A stretch of DNA of 55,706 bases from Betaproteobacteria bacterium (GTDB lineage: Bacteria > Pseudomonadota > Gammaproteobacteria > Burkholderiales > Burkholderiaceae_C). The notes under the pieces are model-generated. The model ran no database searches and had not been told where the DNA came from. It was given only the letters and a program-made list of their open reading frames with translations. Position numbers and translations under genes: made by a program. This document shows, piece after piece, positions 1 through 8,473 of the stretch. Numbering within the stretch: the stretch's first letter is position 1; each line of letters starts with the position of its first letter. The stretch spans positions 1-55,706 of the forward strand of contig VGHR01000005.1 of NCBI GenBank assembly GCA_016868205.1, read 5' to 3'.

Positions 1-2
1 AG

Positions 3-818
3 GCTGAGAGCGCGTTCTCGCGCGCCAATGCGGTGTACGACACCACCATCGGCTGGCGCTTTGTCAACAAGCTCATGAAGGAAAAGTACGGCGTTGATTC
101 GATGCCTGAGACTGCAGAGAATGTGGCCGTCGATTTCAAGATCGAACGCGAGGCCCAGGACCGCATGGCTCTGGCCAGCCAGATGAAGGCGGTCGCTGCG
201 CAGAAGGCCGGCCACCTGGCGCGTGAAATCACGCCGGTGACCATCCCGCAGAAGAAGGGCGACGCGATCGTCGTGGACAAAGACGAACACCCGCGCGAGA
301 CCAGCCTGGAGGCGCTGGCCAAGCTCAAGGGCGTGGTGCGACCGGACGGCACGGTGACCGCCGGCAACGCCAGCGGGGTGAACGATGGCTCCTGCGCGCT
401 GCTGTTGGCCGATGAAGCCTCGGCCGCCAAAAATGGCTTGACCCCCAAAGCCCGGGTGGTGGGCATGGCCACCGCCGGCGTGGCCCCGCGCATCATGGGC
501 ATAGGCCCAGCTCCCGCCACCGAAAAGGTGCTGGCGCTCACCGGACTGAAGCTCGCGCAGATGGATGTGATCGAACTCAACGAGGCCTTTGCCGCGCAAG
601 GCCTGGCCGTGCTGCGCATGCTCGGCCTGAAAGACGACGACGAGCGCGTCAACGCCTGGGGCGGGGCGATTGCCCTGGGCCACCCCCTGGGCGCCTCGGG
701 TGCGCGTCTGGTGACCACCGCCATCAATCGCCTGCACACTCAGGGCGGTCGTTATGCCCTGTGCACCATGTGTATTGGCGTAGGGCAGGGGATTGCGCTG
801 GTGATCGAGCGCGTCTGA
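3..818 (+). CDS. pcaF: 3-oxoadipyl-CoA thiolase (acetyl-CoA acyltransferase), C-terminal part
   Basis: Thiolase that cleaves a 3-oxoacyl-CoA with free CoA; the closest match I recognise is 3-oxoadipyl-CoA thiolase, which gives succinyl-CoA and acetyl-CoA at the end of the beta-ketoadipate pathway. The gene is cut by the window edge; the frame is open from base 3 and the N-terminal nucleophilic Cys lies outside. Visible are AESAFSR and YDTTIGWRF near the left edge, typical of PcaF/PaaJ, the NEAFAAQ motif, the catalytic His in GHPLGASGAR, and the second Cys in CTMCIGVGQG. The maleylacetate reductase further along would feed the same pathway. The thiolase family is certain; the 3-oxoadipyl-CoA assignment is likely. 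Confidence 0.8.
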   Translation, partial: AESAFSRANAVYDTTIGWRFVNKLMKEKYGVDSMPETAENVAVDFKIEREAQDRMALASQMKAVAAQKAGHLAREITPVTIPQKKGDAIVVDKDEHPRETSLEALAKLKGVVRPDGTVTAGNASGVNDGSCALLLADEASAAKNGLTPKARVVGMATAGVAPRIMGIGPAPATEKVLALTGLKLAQMDVIELNEAFAAQGLAVLRMLGLKDDDERVNAWGGAIALGHPLGASGARLVTTAINRLHTQGGRYALCTMCIGVGQGIALVIERV

Positions 819-859
819 GTCGGCTGATCTGGGTTTTCCCTGGGGCCTGACCTTGCAAC

Positions 860-895
860 AGTCGCCTTCGGTCTGCGACCCGTAGGTGGCTTTTT
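860..895 (+). terminator. Possible terminator after the thiolase gene
   Basis: AGTCGCCT at 860-867 can pair with AGGTGGCT at 884-891 (8 bp including two G-U pairs, 16-nt loop), and the stem runs straight into a T5 tract. It lies 42 bp after the thiolase stop and before a 216-bp gap, so it may separate the thiolase transcript from the following operon. The wobble pairs and large loop make it a weak candidate. Confidence 0.35.
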
Positions 896-1034
896 CATCT
901 TCGGTGTGTCTGCCCACTTTGGAGGGCTTGCTTTTTCGCTAAGGGAAAAACTGATTTCCGCTGTGTTCCTTGTGGGCGCAGGGCTGCTCCGACAAACTCA
1001 ACGCAATTTTTCTCATCATCACGGAGACTCACGA

Positions 1035-1958
1035 ATGAGCAAGCGCATTGGATGGATTGGCCTGGGTCGCATGGGCGAAGCCATGGCCAAGCGGCTGATC
1101 AAGGCCGGCCACGACGTTCGCGTCTGGAACCGAACTGCGTCCAAGGCCGCCCCCCTGGCCGAAGCCGGTGCCACCATCGTCCCGACCAAGCAGGACCTCT
1201 CGGCCTGCGATGCGGTGTTCACCATGGTCTCTACCACCGACGACCTGAAGGAAGTGCTGTTCGCCGAAGGCGGACTGCTGGCCGGCAAGAACAAGCCGCG
1301 CATGGTGGTCGATTCATCGTCCATCTCCCGGGAAGGGTCGGCTGAGATCCGCGAGCGCCTCGAAGCCATGGGCGTGGGCTACCTTTGCGCTCCGGTGTCG
1401 GGCAATGCCAAGGTGGCCAAGGCGGGCAAGCTGCTGCTGGTGGCCTCGGGTCCTAAGGTCTTGTACCTGGAGGTCGAGCCCATGCTGCAGGCCATGGCCC
1501 GCCGCGTGATGTGGGTGGGCGAGGGCGAGCTGGCCCGTGTCTGGAAGATCGCGCACAACACCATGTTTGGCGTGGTCATCCAGAACCTGTGCGAGATCAC
1601 GGTGATGGCCGAGAAGGCCGGTATCCCGCGCCATGTTTTTTTGGAGAGCATCAATGACTCGGTGGTCGGCTCGATGTACACCCGCTACAAGACGCCCATG
1701 CTCACCAATCTGACCTTTGATCAGGTGACCTTCACGCCCAAGCTGCTGCTCAAGGATATGGACCTCGGCCTGGGTGCGGCCAAGGCCTATGGCGTGCCCA
1801 TGCCGGCGGCCGCGGCCACGCGTGAGTCCATAGCGCGCATGGTTGGACGCGGACATGAAGACATCGATTTTGCGGTCCTGCTCAAGGAAGTAGCGGCCGA
1901 TTCGGGCTTGGAACTCAAGTCCGAGAATGTGAAGATGAGCGACGGCCTGGAGTCCTGA
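1035..1958 (+). CDS. NAD(P)-dependent oxidoreductase, 3-hydroxyisobutyrate dehydrogenase family
   Basis: Beta-hydroxyacid dehydrogenase of 307 residues, presumably cytosolic, interconverting a 3-hydroxy acid and a semialdehyde or reducing a related carbonyl. The N-terminal Rossmann motif is GLGRMG at residues 9-14. Lys171 and Asn175 fall exactly at the catalytic K-x3-N positions of the family. The substrate loop reads VSGNAKVAKAGK instead of the usual SGG-x2-GA pattern, so the substrate is probably not 3-hydroxyisobutyrate. The ATG is chosen because GGAG lies just upstream and the protein then starts at the nucleotide-binding strand; the frame is open further upstream but unsupported. First gene of an operon running to the maleylacetate reductase. 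Confidence 0.85.
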   Translation: MSKRIGWIGLGRMGEAMAKRLIKAGHDVRVWNRTASKAAPLAEAGATIVPTKQDLSACDAVFTMVSTTDDLKEVLFAEGGLLAGKNKPRMVVDSSSISREGSAEIRERLEAMGVGYLCAPVSGNAKVAKAGKLLLVASGPKVLYLEVEPMLQAMARRVMWVGEGELARVWKIAHNTMFGVVIQNLCEITVMAEKAGIPRHVFLESINDSVVGSMYTRYKTPMLTNLTFDQVTFTPKLLLKDMDLGLGAAKAYGVPMPAAAATRESIARMVGRGHEDIDFAVLLKEVAADSGLELKSENVKMSDGLES

Positions 1959-1962
1959 AGGT

Positions 1963-3303
1963 ATGCGGCCGACGCTCATCCGTGGGGCCACCATCATCAC
2001 CCTGGACCGTCAGGGTGATCTGCCGCGGGGCGACATTCTGGTCAGCGGCGATGTCATCGTCGAGATCGCACCGCAGATTGCCGCCGATGCGGCTGAGGTG
2101 GTGGAGGCGGCCGGATGCATCGTGATTCCCGGGCTGGTTAACGCCCATATGCACACTTGGCAGACGGCCCTGCGCGGCCTGGCCTCCAACTGGACCCTGC
2201 TGGAGTATTTTTCCAAGATGCACGCGGGTCTGGCCACGGTGTTCGCGCCCGAGGACCTGCACATCGCCACCCTGGTGGGGGCGCTCAACCAAATCAACTG
2301 TGGCACCACTACGCTGGTGGACTGGTGCCACAACAACCCCAGCCCGGCCCATAACGATGCGGCCATCGAGGCCTTGCTGCAGTCGGGCATTCGCGCCGCT
2401 TTCTTCCACGGCACGCCTAAGCCCGATCCTCAGCCCGGTCAAAAGCCCTTCTGGGAGATGCCCCATCCGCGCGCCGAGGTCGAGCGCCTGCTCAAGGCGC
2501 ATCAAGGCCATCGCCTGCTGAGCATTCATGCGGCCGTGCTTGGGCCGCACTATTCCACCTTGGAGGTGGCTCTGCATGACTTTGCCATGGCCCGCGATTT
2601 GGGCATATTGGCTTCTTTGCACCAGGGCGGCGGCCCCCCGCGTACCCCCGAGGGCTGGCAGGTGCTGCAGCAGCAGGGTCTGCTGGGGCCCCAGGTCAAC
2701 ATCGTGCATGGTCATGCGCTCGATGACGAACAGCTCAAGCGTTTTTGTGATCTGGGTATGAGCTTTTCGGCCGCAGCTGAAAACGAGATGACGCAGGGTC
2801 ATGGCCATCCCCTGACCGGGCGGCTGCGCCAGCGTGGCTGCGCACCCTCGCTCGGCGCCGACCTGGAGAGCGTGCTCAGCGGGGACATGCTTTCGCAGGC
2901 CCGCATCGCGCTGGGTATGCAGCGCTCGCTTGACAATGTCGCGCATCGCCTGGCCCATGGCACCATACCGCCCACCTCGACCGTGAGCACCCGCGAGGCC
3001 TTGACCTGGGTCACTGTGGAGGGCGCTCGCATGCTCGGCCAGTTCGACCGTATCGGATCCCTGGCTCCGGGCAAGCAGGCCGATCTGGTACTTCTACGCG
3101 CCACAGACCTGAATATGCAACCGGTGCACGATCCGGTCAGCACGGTGGTGTTCCAGACCTCGCTGGCCAATATCGACAGCGTGATGATCGCCGGCCGCTG
3201 GAAGAAGCGGCACGGCCGGATGCTGGGCCTCTCTGTTGAACCCCTGATCGAGCAGTTGCAAGCATCCGGCCGCAAAATCACTCGGGCCATGGGCCTGGCG
3301 TGA
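1963..3303 (+). CDS. Amidohydrolase family protein (cytosine deaminase / SAH deaminase-like)
   Basis: Metal-dependent hydrolase of 446 residues with the composite beta-sandwich plus TIM-barrel layout of the ATZ/TRZ, SAH deaminase and cytosine deaminase group. Metal ligands are visible as NAHMH (His62, His64), His220, His249 or His251 in VHGHAL, and Asp300. The strand-5 His is followed by QGGG where most deaminases have H-x2-E, so the glutamate that shuttles protons is missing. The C-terminal GSLAPGKQADLVLL strand is typical. It starts 4 bp after the preceding gene. It probably hydrolyses a ring amine, amide or related C-N bond of the pathway substrate; the exact reaction is unknown. Confidence 0.8.
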   Translation: MRPTLIRGATIITLDRQGDLPRGDILVSGDVIVEIAPQIAADAAEVVEAAGCIVIPGLVNAHMHTWQTALRGLASNWTLLEYFSKMHAGLATVFAPEDLHIATLVGALNQINCGTTTLVDWCHNNPSPAHNDAAIEALLQSGIRAAFFHGTPKPDPQPGQKPFWEMPHPRAEVERLLKAHQGHRLLSIHAAVLGPHYSTLEVALHDFAMARDLGILASLHQGGGPPRTPEGWQVLQQQGLLGPQVNIVHGHALDDEQLKRFCDLGMSFSAAAENEMTQGHGHPLTGRLRQRGCAPSLGADLESVLSGDMLSQARIALGMQRSLDNVAHRLAHGTIPPTSTVSTREALTWVTVEGARMLGQFDRIGSLAPGKQADLVLLRATDLNMQPVHDPVSTVVFQTSLANIDSVMIAGRWKKRHGRMLGLSVEPLIEQLQASGRKITRAMGLA

Positions 3304-3382
3304 AGGCGCAGGGCCTTGCCTCGGTTACTGAAAAGTCGTCAAGAAAGCCTTTTATTTGTCTGACAACACCAAGGAGACTGTC

Positions 3383-4333
3383 ATGAAACGCTTGCTGATC
3401 GGTGCGTGGGCCGCCCTGGCCCTGAGTGTGGGTTGGACCCAGACTTACCCAAGCAAACCCATCAAGATCGTGGTGCCCTTTACCGCGGGCAGTGCCACTG
3501 ACATCATGGCCCGAGTCGTCGGTGAAAAGCTGCAAGCCGCCTGGGGCCAGCCGGTGGTTGTTGAAAACCGTCCCGGTGCGGGGGGTACCCTGGGCGCGAC
3601 CCAGGTGGCCCGCTCCGATCCGGACGGCCACACACTGGTGGTGGTCTCCACCGGCCATGTGGTCAACCCGGTCCTCTACAGCAATCTGCAGTACGACACG
3701 CTGAGCGATTTTTCAGGGGTCTCGCCGCTGGCCACCCTCCCCAGCGTGCTGGTGGTCGGTGCGGGCAGTCCGATCAAGTCGGTTGCCGAGTTGATCGCAG
3801 CGGCCCGCGCCAAGCCGGGCGCCCTCAATTACGCCTCGGCCGGCGTTGGCAGTGCCACCCATGTCAATGCCGAAAAGTTTCGCGCCTCGGCCAATTTGCA
3901 GCTGACCCACATTCCGTTTAAAGGCACACCTGAGACCATTGTGGAGACCAGCACCGGCCGCACCGACTTCATGTTCACCCCGGTCTTGGCCTCGCTGCCG
4001 GCCATCCGCGAGAACCGGCTGCGCGCCATCGCTGTGAGCACCGCCAAGCGCTCGGCTGCTTTACCCAATGTACCGACCGTGGCCGAGGCGGGTCTGCCTG
4101 GCTTCGTCTTCGATTTTTGGATCGGTATGCTGGCTCCGGCCAAGACGCCCAAGCCCATTTTGGCCCGGCTAAACGCCGAGGTCGCCCGCATCCTGGCCCT
4201 GCCCGATGTGAAAGAGCGCATGGCCACTCTGGGCGCAGAGCCTATGCCCATGAGTCCGGACCAATTCGATGCCTACATCAAGGATGAGTACAACACTTTG
4301 GGTGCCGTGATGCGCTCGGCGCCCAAGCAGTAG
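3383..4333 (+). CDS. Bug-family tripartite tricarboxylate transporter substrate-binding protein
   Basis: Periplasmic solute receptor of 316 residues. A Sec signal peptide (about residues 1-20) is followed by the Bug opening YPSKPIKIVVPF, then GSATDIMAR and VVENRPGAGG, the ligand-pocket loops of the family. The ATG is chosen because AAGGAG lies 6 bp upstream and the protein then begins with a proper signal peptide; an earlier in-frame start would bury it. No TctA/TctB membrane genes are nearby, as for many Burkholderiales Bug receptors. Its place between the amidohydrolase and the hydroxylase genes suggests it binds the substrate of this operon, probably a carboxylate or aromatic acid. Confidence 0.9.
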   Translation: MKRLLIGAWAALALSVGWTQTYPSKPIKIVVPFTAGSATDIMARVVGEKLQAAWGQPVVVENRPGAGGTLGATQVARSDPDGHTLVVVSTGHVVNPVLYSNLQYDTLSDFSGVSPLATLPSVLVVGAGSPIKSVAELIAAARAKPGALNYASAGVGSATHVNAEKFRASANLQLTHIPFKGTPETIVETSTGRTDFMFTPVLASLPAIRENRLRAIAVSTAKRSAALPNVPTVAEAGLPGFVFDFWIGMLAPAKTPKPILARLNAEVARILALPDVKERMATLGAEPMPMSPDQFDAYIKDEYNTLGAVMRSAPKQ

Positions 4334-4344
4334 TAGCAGCCCGC

Positions 4345-4821
4345 ATGGTGCAGACCACCGTCCACCTCGAGCTCAACGGCCAACCCTGCGCCCTGGAGGG
4401 ACCGGCCGCCATGCCCGTGCTGTATGCCTTGCATGAGCGCGGGCTCTGCGGTACCCGTATCGGCTGTGGCGCCGGGCAGTGCGGTGCCTGCCATGTGCTC
4501 ATCAATGGCAACAGCCGGCCAGCCTGCGATACGCCGCTCGAGGCGCTTGACGGGGCGCGGGTCACGACGGTCGAGGGCTTGGCCACGGGCGGGCAGGCCA
4601 GTGCGCTGCAGCGGGCTTTCCTGGAGGATCAGGCGGCGCAGTGCGCCTACTGCATCTCGGGCATCCTGATCAGCGCCGCCGCCTTGTTGCATCGTCAACC
4701 GAAACCCTCGGCGCAGGAGGTGCGCCAAGCGCTCGACGGGCACTTGTGTCGCTGCGGCTCGCACCAGCGCATCGTCCGTGCAGTCCTGCGAGCGGCCGCC
4801 TCCCTGCAGGCCCCGTCATGA
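4345..4821 (+). CDS. (2Fe-2S)-binding subunit of a molybdenum hydroxylase (IorA/NicA-like)
   Basis: Small electron-transfer subunit of 158 residues of the xanthine dehydrogenase / aldehyde oxidase family. The plant-type ferredoxin cluster is ligated by Cys41, Cys46, Cys49 and Cys61; the second [2Fe-2S] cluster, close to the Mo cofactor, by Cys100, Cys103, Cys135 and Cys137. Length and motifs fit the alpha subunit of isoquinoline 1-oxidoreductase or nicotinate dehydrogenase. The stop overlaps the start of the Mo-subunit gene (ATGA), which implies coupled translation. No FAD subunit is encoded beside it, so electrons probably pass to a cytochrome or another acceptor. Confidence 0.9.
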   Translation: MVQTTVHLELNGQPCALEGPAAMPVLYALHERGLCGTRIGCGAGQCGACHVLINGNSRPACDTPLEALDGARVTTVEGLATGGQASALQRAFLEDQAAQCAYCISGILISAAALLHRQPKPSAQEVRQALDGHLCRCGSHQRIVRAVLRAAASLQAPS

Positions 4822-6944
4822 TGAAGCCTGCTCTGTCGCCGAGTCTGAAGCTCAATCCGCGCCTGGGTCAGTGGCTCACCTTCGGATCCGATGGCACGGT
4901 GACGGTTCGCAGCGGCAAGGTCGAACTGGGCCAGGGCATTCGCACTGCGCTGGCCCAGATCGTCGCCCACGAGCTCGATATTGATATCGGGCGTATTCAT
5001 ATGGTGAGCGCAGACACTGCGCTTTCCCCCAATGAAGGCGTGACCGCAGGCAGTTTGTCCGTCACCGACTCCGGTCTAGCCTTGCGGCAGGTGTGCGCGC
5101 AGGCGCGGCGCCTCTACCTCAAGCGCGCGGCCGAGCACCTGAATGTGACCGTGCAGCATGAGGCTCGCCTGCAGGTCTACGATGGCCGCATCAGTCTGCC
5201 AGGCTCGCCCGTTTCGACCAGTTACTGGGCCTTGGCCGACCCCGCCTTGCTCGATGTGGATGCAGATGCATCGGTGGAGCCCAGACCCTCACCGCCCCTG
5301 CAGGTTCGGCGTCTGGATTTGCACGCCAAGCTGATGGGGCGGCCCAGTTTTTTGCACGACAAGTCCTGGCCGGGGCTCCTGCACGGCGTGGTCATTCATC
5401 CGCCTTCGCCGCAGGCCCGACTGGCGCAGGTGGATTGGCAGGAAGCGCAGCATTGGCCTGGCGTGGTCACGGTGGTGCGCAACGGCAGCTTTTTGGGCTT
5501 GGTGGCGAAAACACCCTATCAGGCCCGGCGCGCGGGGGATCGCCTCGCCGCAAGGGCCCAGTGGCACGAGCTCCCCAGCTTGCCCGATATGCATGCGATG
5601 CTCGATGAGCTCAAGCAGGGGCCGCTTGAAACCACTGTCGTCAACCATCGTAGTGACCCGGCGCGTACCCCTGCCCGGGTGCGGCACGCTGCCACCTACG
5701 AGCGTCCCTTTCTGGCCCATGCCTCGATCGCACCGTCGTGCGCGGTTGCCACCTATGCGACCGATCAACCGATTCAGTTGGAGGTCTGGACCCACAGCCA
5801 GGGCGTCTTCAATTTGCGCGCTGACCTGGCCATACTCATGGGCTTATCGCCTGAAGCGGTGCGTGTGCGGCATGATGATGGCGCGGGTTGTTATGGCCAC
5901 AACGGCGCTGACGATGTTGCCGCCGATGCGGCATTGCTGGCGCGCGCCGTGCCTGGCCAGCCGGTGCGGGTGCAGTGGAGCCGGGCCGATGAGCTCGCCT
6001 GCGCTCCGTTTGGCGCGGCCATGTGCGCCGATCTGCTAGCCGAGCTCGACGAGCAGGGGCGTATCGTGCACTGGCAACACCAGGTCTGGTCCACCGGGCA
6101 CAGCATGCGGCCCGGGCGCAGCTCGGTGCCGGTGCTGCGCGCTGCGGGCCTCATCGACCCGCCCTTTGCGGCGCAAGTGGCGATCAACATGCCCTTGGCA
6201 GTGGGCGGTGGGGCCGAGCGCAACGCAGTGCCCCTGTACGAATTTGCCAGCCAGGAGGTGATCAGCCATCGGTTGCTGCGTATGCCCTTGCGCACCTCCT
6301 CGCTGAGGTCCCTCGGCGCTCACCTCAATGTCTTCGCCGCCGAGAGCTTCATGGACGAATTGGCCGAGCGCTCGGGTGCCGACCCTCTGCAGTTTCGCCT
6401 GCGTCATCTTGCCGATGAGCGCGCCCGCTTCGTGTTGCAGCGCGTGGCCGAGTTTTCTGGCTGGAAACCAAGCCCGCCCGCCGAAGGCCAGGGTATGGGT
6501 ATGGGCGTGGCGCGCTACAAGAACACCGGTGCCTGGTGCGCTGCGGTGGCACTGGTTGAGGCTGGCGCCCAGTTGCGCGTGCTGCGGCTTTGGCTGGTCG
6601 TCGACGCAGGCCGCTTGGTCAGCCGGGACGGCGCGATCAACCAGATCGAAGGCGGGGCGATCCAAACGGTGAGCTGGGTGCTCAAGGAACAAGTTCGCTT
6701 CGACCGCACCCGTGTGACCTCTGACAGTTGGGACAGCTACCCCATCTTGCGCTTTAGCGAGGTCCCCGAAGTCGCGGTTGATCTGGTGGAGCGACCGGAT
6801 CAGCCCAGCCTGGGCGTGGGTGAGGCCACCCACGGCCCGGTCGCTGCGGCGATCGCCAACGCCGTGTATGCGGCTCTGGGCGTGCGCATGCGGTCCATGC
6901 CTATCAATGCCGATACCATCGCCCGCACGGCGCTGGCTGCCTGA
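4818..6944 (+). CDS. Molybdopterin-binding (large) subunit of a xanthine dehydrogenase-family hydroxylase (IorB-like)
   Basis: Catalytic subunit of 708 residues that would hydroxylate a (hetero)aromatic or aldehyde carbon with water as oxygen source. The order is that of IorB: an N-terminal Mo-pterin segment with VELGQGI, a hammerhead-like domain from about residue 160, then the Mo-pterin domains with CYGHNGADD and ESFMDELA. The catalytic Glu is Glu669 in GVGEATHGP. It has neither the cytochrome c domains of NicB nor an FAD partner. The ATG overlapping the previous stop was chosen over upstream in-frame codons inside that gene; a second ATG follows at once. Substrate unknown; an N-heteroaromatic acid is a reasonable guess. 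Confidence 0.88.
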   Translation: MMKPALSPSLKLNPRLGQWLTFGSDGTVTVRSGKVELGQGIRTALAQIVAHELDIDIGRIHMVSADTALSPNEGVTAGSLSVTDSGLALRQVCAQARRLYLKRAAEHLNVTVQHEARLQVYDGRISLPGSPVSTSYWALADPALLDVDADASVEPRPSPPLQVRRLDLHAKLMGRPSFLHDKSWPGLLHGVVIHPPSPQARLAQVDWQEAQHWPGVVTVVRNGSFLGLVAKTPYQARRAGDRLAARAQWHELPSLPDMHAMLDELKQGPLETTVVNHRSDPARTPARVRHAATYERPFLAHASIAPSCAVATYATDQPIQLEVWTHSQGVFNLRADLAILMGLSPEAVRVRHDDGAGCYGHNGADDVAADAALLARAVPGQPVRVQWSRADELACAPFGAAMCADLLAELDEQGRIVHWQHQVWSTGHSMRPGRSSVPVLRAAGLIDPPFAAQVAINMPLAVGGGAERNAVPLYEFASQEVISHRLLRMPLRTSSLRSLGAHLNVFAAESFMDELAERSGADPLQFRLRHLADERARFVLQRVAEFSGWKPSPPAEGQGMGMGVARYKNTGAWCAAVALVEAGAQLRVLRLWLVVDAGRLVSRDGAINQIEGGAIQTVSWVLKEQVRFDRTRVTSDSWDSYPILRFSEVPEVAVDLVERPDQPSLGVGEATHGPVAAAIANAVYAALGVRMRSMPINADTIARTALAA

Positions 6945-6960
6945 ACCGTCTGGAGGGTCG

Positions 6961-7863
6961 ATGATTCGCGTCAATGTGTTCAATACCTCAAGCAACCTGC
7001 CCTTGCTGGCAGCGATGCAGGCCGGGTACTTTGAAAGCCTGGATTTGCAAATCGAGTTACAGCACACCCCCAATTCGGACGAGCAGCGTGCCGGTTTGGC
7101 GGCGGGTCGTTTTGAGATCGCCCATGCGGCGGTCGATAACGCGGTGGCCTTGATCGAGAGCGGTGCCGACGCAGTCATTGTTTGTGGCGGTGATGCCGGG
7201 CTGAACGATTTCATGGTCCGCCCGGAGATCGTGGATTTTTCAGACTTGCGTGGCAAGGTGCTTGCCGTTGATGCGCCGCACACCGCTTATGCCCTGGTCG
7301 CTAAAAAAATTCTTAAGGATCGCGGCCTGATTGAGGGGCGTGACTACCAGGTCAAGCTTGCCGGTGGCACGGGCCCGCGCGCGGCGGCCATGGCTGGCGA
7401 CGCTTCTTTAGCCTGCGCAATGATAAACCCCCCTTTTAATTTCAAGCTGCGCGCCCAGGGTCTGAAAAGCCTGGGCAGCCAGTACGACCTGCTCGGTCCT
7501 TACCAGGCCACGGGCGCTTATGTGATGCGCACTTGGGCCCAGGCCAATGACTCGCTCTTGCAGCGATACCTGACCGCCTACATCCGCGGCCAGCGGCGCG
7601 TGATGGACCGCAACAATGAGAGTGCCATGAGGGACCTGCTCAAGAGCAACTTCAAGCTCGACGATCAGGCGGCCCGCGACACCTACGAGGCCTTGCTCAC
7701 CCCTGGCTCTGGGCTCGTCGTCGACGCGGCCTTCAGCCATGAGGGCTTTGCCCGTGTGCTGTCGATTCGAGCCGAAATGGAAGGTCTGTGGGGAGGCGTT
7801 TCCCCTGCGCCCGAACGCTACCTCGACCTGAGCGCTTATGGACAAGCGCGGGCGCGGGCTTGA
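6961..7863 (+). CDS. NMT1/THI5-like (SsuA-type) binding-protein fold without signal peptide
   Basis: Protein of 300 residues resembling the substrate-binding proteins of nitrate, sulfonate and thiamine-precursor ABC importers. It opens directly with the first strand (IRVNVF), followed by the characteristic GYFESLDLQIEL and GRFEIAHAAVDNAVAL segments. No signal peptide or lipobox precedes it, and upstream sequence in the frame lies inside the Mo-subunit gene, so it should be cytosolic. GGAGG sits about 5 bp before the ATG. No ABC permease or ATPase of that family is next to it. It may be a pathway enzyme or ligand sensor built on this fold; the function is unknown. Confidence 0.75.
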   Translation: MIRVNVFNTSSNLPLLAAMQAGYFESLDLQIELQHTPNSDEQRAGLAAGRFEIAHAAVDNAVALIESGADAVIVCGGDAGLNDFMVRPEIVDFSDLRGKVLAVDAPHTAYALVAKKILKDRGLIEGRDYQVKLAGGTGPRAAAMAGDASLACAMINPPFNFKLRAQGLKSLGSQYDLLGPYQATGAYVMRTWAQANDSLLQRYLTAYIRGQRRVMDRNNESAMRDLLKSNFKLDDQAARDTYEALLTPGSGLVVDAAFSHEGFARVLSIRAEMEGLWGGVSPAPERYLDLSAYGQARARA

Positions 7864-7877
7864 AACTGGAGATCGCT

Positions 7878-8471
7878 ATGACCGTGCCCCCACAACGCCT
7901 GCCCTATATCGAGCCGGGCGCAATCGTCGACCCGGCCATGCGAGCCGAGTTCGAACGCGCCGCCCGTGAGGGAGCGCCACGCCCCGAGAGTCATGCCATC
8001 CGTGCCCATGTGCCGGCGGTTTTTTGGTCATTTGCTAACGCCTGGAACGATACTTTTGTCAACGGTGTGTGTGACCACGCGCTCAAAGAGTTGTGCCGGC
8101 TGTATGTTTCGCAGGCGGTCAATTGCAACTACTGCGGCAACCAACGCTCGCTCAAGGCGCAGGCCCAGGGCCTGGTGGAAGACGATGTGCGCGATTTGCT
8201 CGAGTTTGAAAAGTCGAGCCGCTTTGACCCGCGGCAAAAGGCCGCGCTTCGACTGGCTGAAGCCATGACCTGGGGCTTGGAGTCCAGTGACGAACTCTGG
8301 AGCGGTCTGCATACGCATTTGTCGGTCCAGCAAATTGTGGAGTTGGGATTTTTCATCGGCTTGACGATGGGCCAGCAGCGTTGGAACCGCCTACTCAATT
8401 TGCAGCATGGCAGCTTCATGGGTGGCCGCACAGGGGGCCTGGCGCCGGCGGCCGCGAAGAAGAGTTTCTGA
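7878..8471 (+). CDS. Carboxymuconolactone decarboxylase family protein (AhpD-like fold)
   Basis: All-helical protein of 197 residues of the CMD/AhpD superfamily. The redox or catalytic motif is CNYC (Cys83, Cys86). In AhpD the motif is C-x2-C-x3-H; here the residue in the His position is Arg90, so peroxidase chemistry of the AhpD kind is doubtful. Members act as gamma-carboxymuconolactone decarboxylases in beta-ketoadipate pathways or as disulfide reductases. Sitting between the binding-protein fold and the second reductase, it may decarboxylate or isomerise a ring-cleavage product. It starts 14 bp after the preceding gene and ends 2 bp before the next. Confidence 0.8.
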   Translation: MTVPPQRLPYIEPGAIVDPAMRAEFERAAREGAPRPESHAIRAHVPAVFWSFANAWNDTFVNGVCDHALKELCRLYVSQAVNCNYCGNQRSLKAQAQGLVEDDVRDLLEFEKSSRFDPRQKAALRLAEAMTWGLESSDELWSGLHTHLSVQQIVELGFFIGLTMGQQRWNRLLNLQHGSFMGGRTGGLAPAAAKKSF

Positions 8472-8473
8472 GC

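Noticed and set aside
4345..6944. Naming the Mo hydroxylase nicotinate dehydrogenase (NicAB)
   Set aside because: The large subunit lacks the C-terminal cytochrome c domains of NicB and no other nic gene is nearby; IorAB-like architecture is all that can be said.
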